Source: Sphingomonas sp. PsM26 (GTDB lineage: Bacteria > Pseudomonadota > Alphaproteobacteria > Sphingomonadales > Sphingomonadaceae). Taken from it: DNA of 64,000 nt. A program made the translations under genes and the position numbers. Location: contig JARUXA010000003.1 of assembly GCA_030433805.1 (NCBI GenBank), forward strand, positions 248,001-312,000, given 5' to 3'. This document shows positions 59,917 through 64,000 of the stretch, one piece after another (the stretch's first letter is position 1; each line of letters opens with the position of its first letter). A model generated the notes under the pieces. It did not search any database and was not told where the DNA came from. It worked only from the letters and a program-made list of their open reading frames with translations.

Positions 59917-61171
59917 TGGCCCTCTCCTGCGTCAGGCGTGCGACCGTCCCCGTCGGCAACAGCAGGAACGCCGTACCGCGCGCCGACATGCCGCCTGCGG
60001 TCGCCTCCGCGTCCGGGCCGGCACCCCAGAAGGTGTCGAGCCGGTTCGGCCCCTTGATCGCGCCTCCGGTATCCTGCGCGATCCACAGTCGGCTTGCGTC
60101 GGCGCGGTCCATCGACAGCAGGACGGGCGCCCCCAAGGGCACGAACTTCGGGTCCGCCGCCGCACTGACGCCGCCCGTCACGGTGACGCCAAGCGCCCCT
60201 TGCGGCGCACTCGCCTGTTCGCGGAAGAACACATAGCTCTTGTTCTCGCGCATGATCGCGGTGGCTTCGTCGGGGTGCGCATGCAGCCAGGCGACGATCC
60301 CCTGCATCGACGTCTGCCCCGGCCCGAGCAACCCACGCCGCTTCATCAACGCGCCAATCCCGGTGTAATCGCGACCGTTCTGCGAGGTGTATCCGATCCG
60401 CACGACCGATCCGTCCGGCATACGCAACCGGCCCGACCCCTGCACCTGCAGGAAGAACAGCGCCACGGGATCGGCCGCATAAGCGATGATCGGCGCGCGA
60501 CCGTTAAGCGTGCCCTGCTCAATCGCGGTGCGATCGTCGTAGGGAACGAAGTTGGAGCCGGAGACGCGCCCGCGGATCTTTCGACCCTTGAGCGTCTCGC
60601 TGAACAGGCTGAGATCGACATCGATCAGATCACCCGGACGGCCGTAGATCGGTACCGTGTACCCCGCCATTGGCTGACGGGACGCGGCGATCTCGGGTTC
60701 ATAATAGCCGGTCGCGAAGGCCTTGCCGTCGGCGATCTGCACTGCCTCGAAATATTGCGCAAAGAAGGCGCGCGCCCCGCCGGATGCTACCGCGGGAGCA
60801 GCACTGCACGCCGCCTGCCAGTCAGCCCCGCGGGTCAGCCCCGATGTATCGGTACGGCGCTGGAGCGATGCACAAGACATACGGAACGCCGCAACCGCGC
60901 GAACGGCGTCTTCCTCGCGCAGCGGCAGGCTGGCGACGGGCGGCCCGAGAACAAATCCCGTCCCGGCCGCGTTGCTACCGGTCTGAACCGCGAGTGACGG
61001 AACCGGCGAAATCGGCGTTGCAGGTACGGGGCGCGCAACCGGTGCCGGGCGAGAAACCGCCGCTGGGCGTTCAACCTGTCCGCCGCACGCGGACAACAGT
61101 AACGCAGCGCACACTGCCAGCACGCGCGGCGACAGCGATTTTGCCCTTCCCCCCTCAAGCACGACCGTCAC
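59891..61171 (-). CDS. mltA: Membrane-bound lytic murein transglycosylase A
   Basis: The 426-residue lipoprotein has a signal with LLLSACGG (lipid Cys about residue 29) and an MltA domain with the GYYEPEI stretch, the 3D domain pattern near the C-terminus (YVFFREQ, MDRADASRLWIAQDTGGAIKG, in which the Asp residues are catalytic), and ALLKR-type regions. It cleaves peptidoglycan with anhydro-ring formation. The GTG start overlaps the upstream Tim44-like stop (GTGA). An earlier frame start gives no family sequence. Confidence 0.92.
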   Translation of the reverse strand: MTVVLEGGRAKSLSPRVLAVCAALLLSACGGQVERPAAVSRPAPVARPVPATPISPVPSLAVQTGSNAAGTGFVLGPPVASLPLREEDAVRAVAAFRMSCASLQRRTDTSGLTRGADWQAACSAAPAVASGGARAFFAQYFEAVQIADGKAFATGYYEPEIAASRQPMAGYTVPIYGRPGDLIDVDLSLFSETLKGRKIRGRVSGSNFVPYDDRTAIEQGTLNGRAPIIAYAADPVALFFLQVQGSGRLRMPDGSVVRIGYTSQNGRDYTGIGALMKRRGLLGPGQTSMQGIVAWLHAHPDEATAIMRENKSYVFFREQASAPQGALGVTVTGGVSAAADPKFVPLGAPVLLSMDRADASRLWIAQDTGGAIKGPNRLDTFWGAGPDAEATAGGMSARGTAFLLLPTGTVARLTQERANGTPIPQP

Positions 61172-61812
61172 GCCTCGTCGGTGTCGGCGAGCTTCCAGTT
61201 CGGATCGCTGCTCTTGAGCGTCCGGGTAAACGTCCACACGTCATGCGTATCGACCGCATCGGTCATCGAACCGGCAATCACGACCGAATCAGCATCGCGC
61301 GTGATCGCCACGATGTCCGCATCGAAGCGAACGGTGATGCGCGCGACCTTGCCTTCCAGTGCCGCATCGGAAATCACGGCCTTCTCGATCGAGACGACCC
61401 GGTTCTCGAGCGTGTGGCCCGCTTCCTTACGCTCTGCGATCGCGGCTACGAACGCGTCGCGAACCTCAGCCTGGGTCAGCCAGTCGAGCTGCTCCTCGTC
61501 CCCCTGCCAATAGGCCTCCAGGATCATCCGGTACGCGGCCTGCGCGCCCTGGAGGAACTGAGCGACATCGAAATTCGAATCGGCAGCGATGATCGTACGC
61601 ACTCCCGCTTCGGCCCTGGGTTCAACCAGGCGGCTCGCGGGTTCGCGCGACTCGGCGATCGTTTCGACGGTACGCGGGACCAGGGTCAAGGGCGTCCGAT
61701 CCTCAGCCGGCTTGGGCAGAGGTTGCTCATGTCCGGTGCGCTTGCCCAGGACACGATACAGTTGGAGCGCCATGAAACCGGCGATCATCGCGAGAATAAC
61801 TAATAGGAACAC
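61168..61812 (-). CDS. Tim44/TimA-family protein
   Basis: The 214-residue protein has one N-terminal membrane helix (about residues 1-20), a charged linker, and a Tim44-like domain from about residue 75 (FLQGAQAAYRMILEAYWQGD onward, in parts). Alphaproteobacterial Tim44-like (TimA) proteins are related to the mitochondrial import motor subunit and sit near secB in several genomes. The GTG start at 61812 is preferred since it starts at the helix. It overlaps mltA by four bases. Confidence 0.87.
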   Translation of the reverse strand: MFLLVILAMIAGFMALQLYRVLGKRTGHEQPLPKPAEDRTPLTLVPRTVETIAESREPASRLVEPRAEAGVRTIIAADSNFDVAQFLQGAQAAYRMILEAYWQGDEEQLDWLTQAEVRDAFVAAIAERKEAGHTLENRVVSIEKAVISDAALEGKVARITVRFDADIVAITRDADSVVIAGSMTDAVDTHDVWTFTRTLKSSDPNWKLADTDEA

Positions 61813-61993
61813 GCGGCCTCCGGCGGGTTGGCAGACAGGGATACATAGGCGCAACGCACGAAGGTTTCAAATGATGCGCCACGTGCGCGACAACCGGCGC
61901 CCGTTGAACTCGGCTCGCCCCCCTGCTACGCGCGCGGCTTCGACTGCGCCACCCATGGCGATATCTATAGTACGGACATTAAGGACGCGTTGC

Positions 61994-62509
61994 ATGAGCG
62001 AGCAGGATGACGGCTTCATCACTTCGACCGGGATTGCCGGCGAGCCTCTCGCCAACGGGGCGGACACAGCCCCCGCCGCAGGGATGATTTCGCAGTATAT
62101 CAAGGACTTCTCCTTCGAGAACCCGAACGCCCCGGCGATCTTCCAGAACCAGACGCCGCCCGCGATCGACGTGCAGTTCAACATCGCGTCGGCGCAGGTC
62201 GGCGAGGACGTGTACGAGATCGTACTGCGGATCGAAGTGAAGGCGGATTCCGACGGACAGGTCGCATTCCTCGTCGATCTTTCCTACGCCGGGCTGTTCG
62301 GCCTGCGCAATTTTCCTGCCGAGCATCTCCAGCCGTTCCTGCTGGCAGAGGCACCGCGACTCATGTTCCCGTTCGCGCGCCGCGTTCTCGCGGATGCGAT
62401 TCGCGACGGCGGCTTCCCGCCGCTGCTGCTCGAGCCGATCGATTTCAGCGGCATCTTCCTTGCACAGCAGGAAGCCGGCGCGACGGCAAACCCGCTCGGC
62501 TCGGCCTGA
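61994..62509 (+). CDS. secB: Protein-export chaperone SecB
   Basis: The 171-residue cytoplasmic chaperone keeps secretory proteins unfolded and delivers them to SecA. The SecB core is clear: YIKDFSFENPNAP near residue 35, VYEIVLRIEVKAD, and LFPFARRVLADAIRDGGFPPLLLEPIDF (in parts) with the usual tetramer-forming strands. It is divergent from the Tim44-like gene; the ATG at 61994 gives the usual acidic N-terminus. Confidence 0.95.
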   Translation: MSEQDDGFITSTGIAGEPLANGADTAPAAGMISQYIKDFSFENPNAPAIFQNQTPPAIDVQFNIASAQVGEDVYEIVLRIEVKADSDGQVAFLVDLSYAGLFGLRNFPAEHLQPFLLAEAPRLMFPFARRVLADAIRDGGFPPLLLEPIDFSGIFLAQQEAGATANPLGSA

Positions 62510-62521
62510 ACCGTTGATCGT

Positions 62522-62542
62522 CCCCCGGCGTCACGCCGGGGG
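62522..62542 (+). repeat. Short palindromic hairpin after secB
   Basis: CCCCCGGCG (62522-62530) pairs perfectly with CGCCGGGGG (62534-62542), 9 bp with a 3-base loop, 12 bases after the secB stop. There is no U-tract. It could be a Rho-dependent stop, mRNA-stabilising hairpin, or a member of the dispersed palindrome family. Confidence 0.5.
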
Positions 62543-62589
62543 GCCACCGGGCCGCGCGAACATTTGATCTTGGAAAGCGGCCCGACTCG

Positions 62590-64000
62590 ATGAACCTAAC
62601 CCGCGCGCTCGGATCGATCGGCAGCCTGACGCTCGCGAGCCGGATCCTCGGCCTCGTCCGCGACTCGCTGTTCGCGCGCTATGTCGGCGCAGGCTTTGCC
62701 TCCGACGCGTTCCTCGTCGCCTTCCGCCTCCCCAACCTGTTCCGCGCGCTGTTCGCGGAGGGCGCGTTTTCGGCGGCGTTCATTCCGATGTTCAACCAGA
62801 AGGTCGGCGACAAGGCGGGCGACGGCTTGCCCACCGGCCTCGCCTTCGCACGCGACGTGCTGTCGGTGCTGCTGCCGATCCTGATCGTAATGACCGTCGT
62901 GCTCGAACTCGCCGCATGGCCGGTGACGTACGTGCTGTCAGGCGGCGGGTTCAACGACGTCGGCCCCGAACGATTCGATTTTGCGGTGATGCTGTCGCGG
63001 CTGACGATCCCGTATCTGATGCTCATCAGCGTCGTGTCGCTGCTGGGCGGAATCCTCAATTCGCTCCAGAAGTTCTGGGTCAATGCCGCAGCACCGATCC
63101 TGCTCAACCTGACCCTGATCGCCGCGTTGCTACTGTTCCACGCGAGTGACCCGGCCGGCACCGCGCGCAACCAGGCGATCGCGGTGAGCGTATCGGGTGT
63201 TTTGCAGCTCGCTTGGCTGATCTGGGCGTGCCGCGCCAATGGCGTTCGCCTCGGGTTCAAGGCACCGCGCCTCACCGCGGACGTGAAGAAGATGTTGTCG
63301 CTGATCCTGCCGGCGGCGGCGGGCGCGGGCGCAGTGCAGATCAACCTCGTCGTCTCGACCGCGCTTGCCGCGTCGCTGCTCCCGCATGGCTCGGTCACCT
63401 ATATCTATCTGGCGGACCGGGTGAATCAGCTTCCGCTCGGGCTGATCGGGATCGGGCTGGGCACCGTGCTGCTCCCGCTGATCTCGCGTCAACTCGCGGC
63501 GGGCGAGGATGCGACCGCAATGACGACGCAGAACCGCGGGCTGGAACTGGCGTTGCTGCTCACCCTCCCCGCGACCGTCGCGCTGGTGCTGTGCGGCGCA
63601 CCGATCGTCGCGGCGCTGTTCGAGCATGGCAAATACAGCGCGCTCGACACCTTATATACGGCGCAGGCGCTCGCCGCCTTTTCGGTCGGCCTCCCCAGCT
63701 ACATTCTGGTCAAGGTGCTGACGCCGGGTTTCTACGCGCGGTCGGACACGAAAACGCCGGTGCGCTTCGCGACCATGTCGATGGGGGTGAACCTGTTGCT
63801 CAACCTCGCGCTGATCGTCCCGCTCAAGCACATGGGCCCGCCGCTGGCGACCGCGCTCGCATCGACTTTCAACGTCGCCCTGCTGTATCGCACGCTGCGG
63901 CTGCGCGGGCATTTCGAGCCCGACGCGCGGTTGCGGCGGCGCGCGTGGCGGCTCGCGCTCGCGGCGCTTGCAATGGGGGTGATCCTGTGGCTGCTGCAGG
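62590..64000 (+). CDS. murJ: Lipid II flippase MurJ (partial, 3' end outside window)
   Basis: About 470 residues are visible and no stop is reached before the window ends. The N-terminus MNLTRALGSIGSLTLASRIL and GLVRDSLFARYVGAG are typical of MurJ, followed by ARRLPNLFRALFAEGAFSAAF-like sequence and many membrane helices with charged cavity residues. MurJ moves lipid II to the periplasm and is essential. The full gene would be about 520 residues, so only the last helices are missing. Confidence 0.92.
   Translation, partial: MNLTRALGSIGSLTLASRILGLVRDSLFARYVGAGFASDAFLVAFRLPNLFRALFAEGAFSAAFIPMFNQKVGDKAGDGLPTGLAFARDVLSVLLPILIVMTVVLELAAWPVTYVLSGGGFNDVGPERFDFAVMLSRLTIPYLMLISVVSLLGGILNSLQKFWVNAAAPILLNLTLIAALLLFHASDPAGTARNQAIAVSVSGVLQLAWLIWACRANGVRLGFKAPRLTADVKKMLSLILPAAAGAGAVQINLVVSTALAASLLPHGSVTYIYLADRVNQLPLGLIGIGLGTVLLPLISRQLAAGEDATAMTTQNRGLELALLLTLPATVALVLCGAPIVAALFEHGKYSALDTLYTAQALAAFSVGLPSYILVKVLTPGFYARSDTKTPVRFATMSMGVNLLLNLALIVPLKHMGPPLATALASTFNVALLYRTLRLRGHFEPDARLRRRAWRLALAALAMGVILWLLQ

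Noticed and set aside
1..64000. tRNA, rRNA, insertion sequences and prophage genes
   Set aside because: None were recognised on either strand by eye; a covariance or homology search was not possible here.

Overview
The window looks like chromosome of a sphingomonad (Sphingomonas or a close relative; order Sphingomonadales, Alphaproteobacteria). The evidence is high GC with strong GC3 bias, frequent GTG/TTG starts with ATGA or GTGA stop-start overlaps, an alphaproteobacterial-type LexA box (GTTC-N7-GTTC) at dinB, a TimA/Tim44-like gene next to secB, and above all an exosortase V (XrtV) / PEP-CTERM exopolysaccharide locus of the kind known from this order. No rRNA, tRNA, CRISPR array, transposase or prophage gene was seen.

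Layout. 1-5.1 kb: an MFS sugar transporter and LacI regulator, a FadL-type outer-membrane protein with a DUF2147 protein, and a MerR regulator. 5.2-10.5 kb: a diheme cytochrome c, an overlapping biotin operon bioF-bioD-bioA, and dinB behind a LexA box. 10.5-13.6 kb: a lipoprotein, a small PEP-CTERM protein, a retropepsin-like protease and a membrane protein. 14-19.2 kb: an FdhF/YdeP-type molybdoenzyme with fdhD, mobA and moeA.

19.6-54.7 kb is an EPS and protein-sorting locus. It encodes a polyprenyl-phosphate sugar transferase, an XrtV accessory protein, XrtV, EpsI, EpsD and a TPR lipoprotein. The export and chain-length proteins follow: a Wza-like protein, an outer-membrane barrel, a Wzz and a BY-kinase-like ATPase. 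There are five further glycosyltransferases (three GT2, one WecB/TagA, one GT4), an acyltransferase, a Wzy-like polymerase and a Wzx-like flippase. Embedded among them are two paralogous putative glycoside hydrolases, one an RTX protein and one a predicted Tat lipoprotein. A type I secretion pair, a PilZ-like protein, two PEP-CTERM proteins with good sigma-54 promoters, and the PrsK/PrsR two-component system complete the locus. 54.7-59.2 kb: rfbB-rfbD-rfbC-rfbA (dTDP-rhamnose) and a UDP-uronate epimerase-like gene, which probably feed the EPS pathway. 59.3-64 kb: housekeeping genes for an Smr protein, MltA, a TimA/Tim44-like protein, SecB and a truncated MurJ.

How it works together (inference). 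PrsK/PrsR with sigma-54 would switch on the PEP-CTERM proteins, XrtV would process them at the inner membrane, and the Wzx/Wzy/Wzz/Wza machinery would make a polysaccharide probably containing rhamnose and possibly a uronic acid. The two related hydrolase-like proteins would act on that polymer from outside the cell (type I secretion) and from a membrane-anchored site (Tat/lipoprotein). The pairing of one catalytic-type domain with two delivery routes inside an exosortase EPS locus is the most interesting unit in the window.
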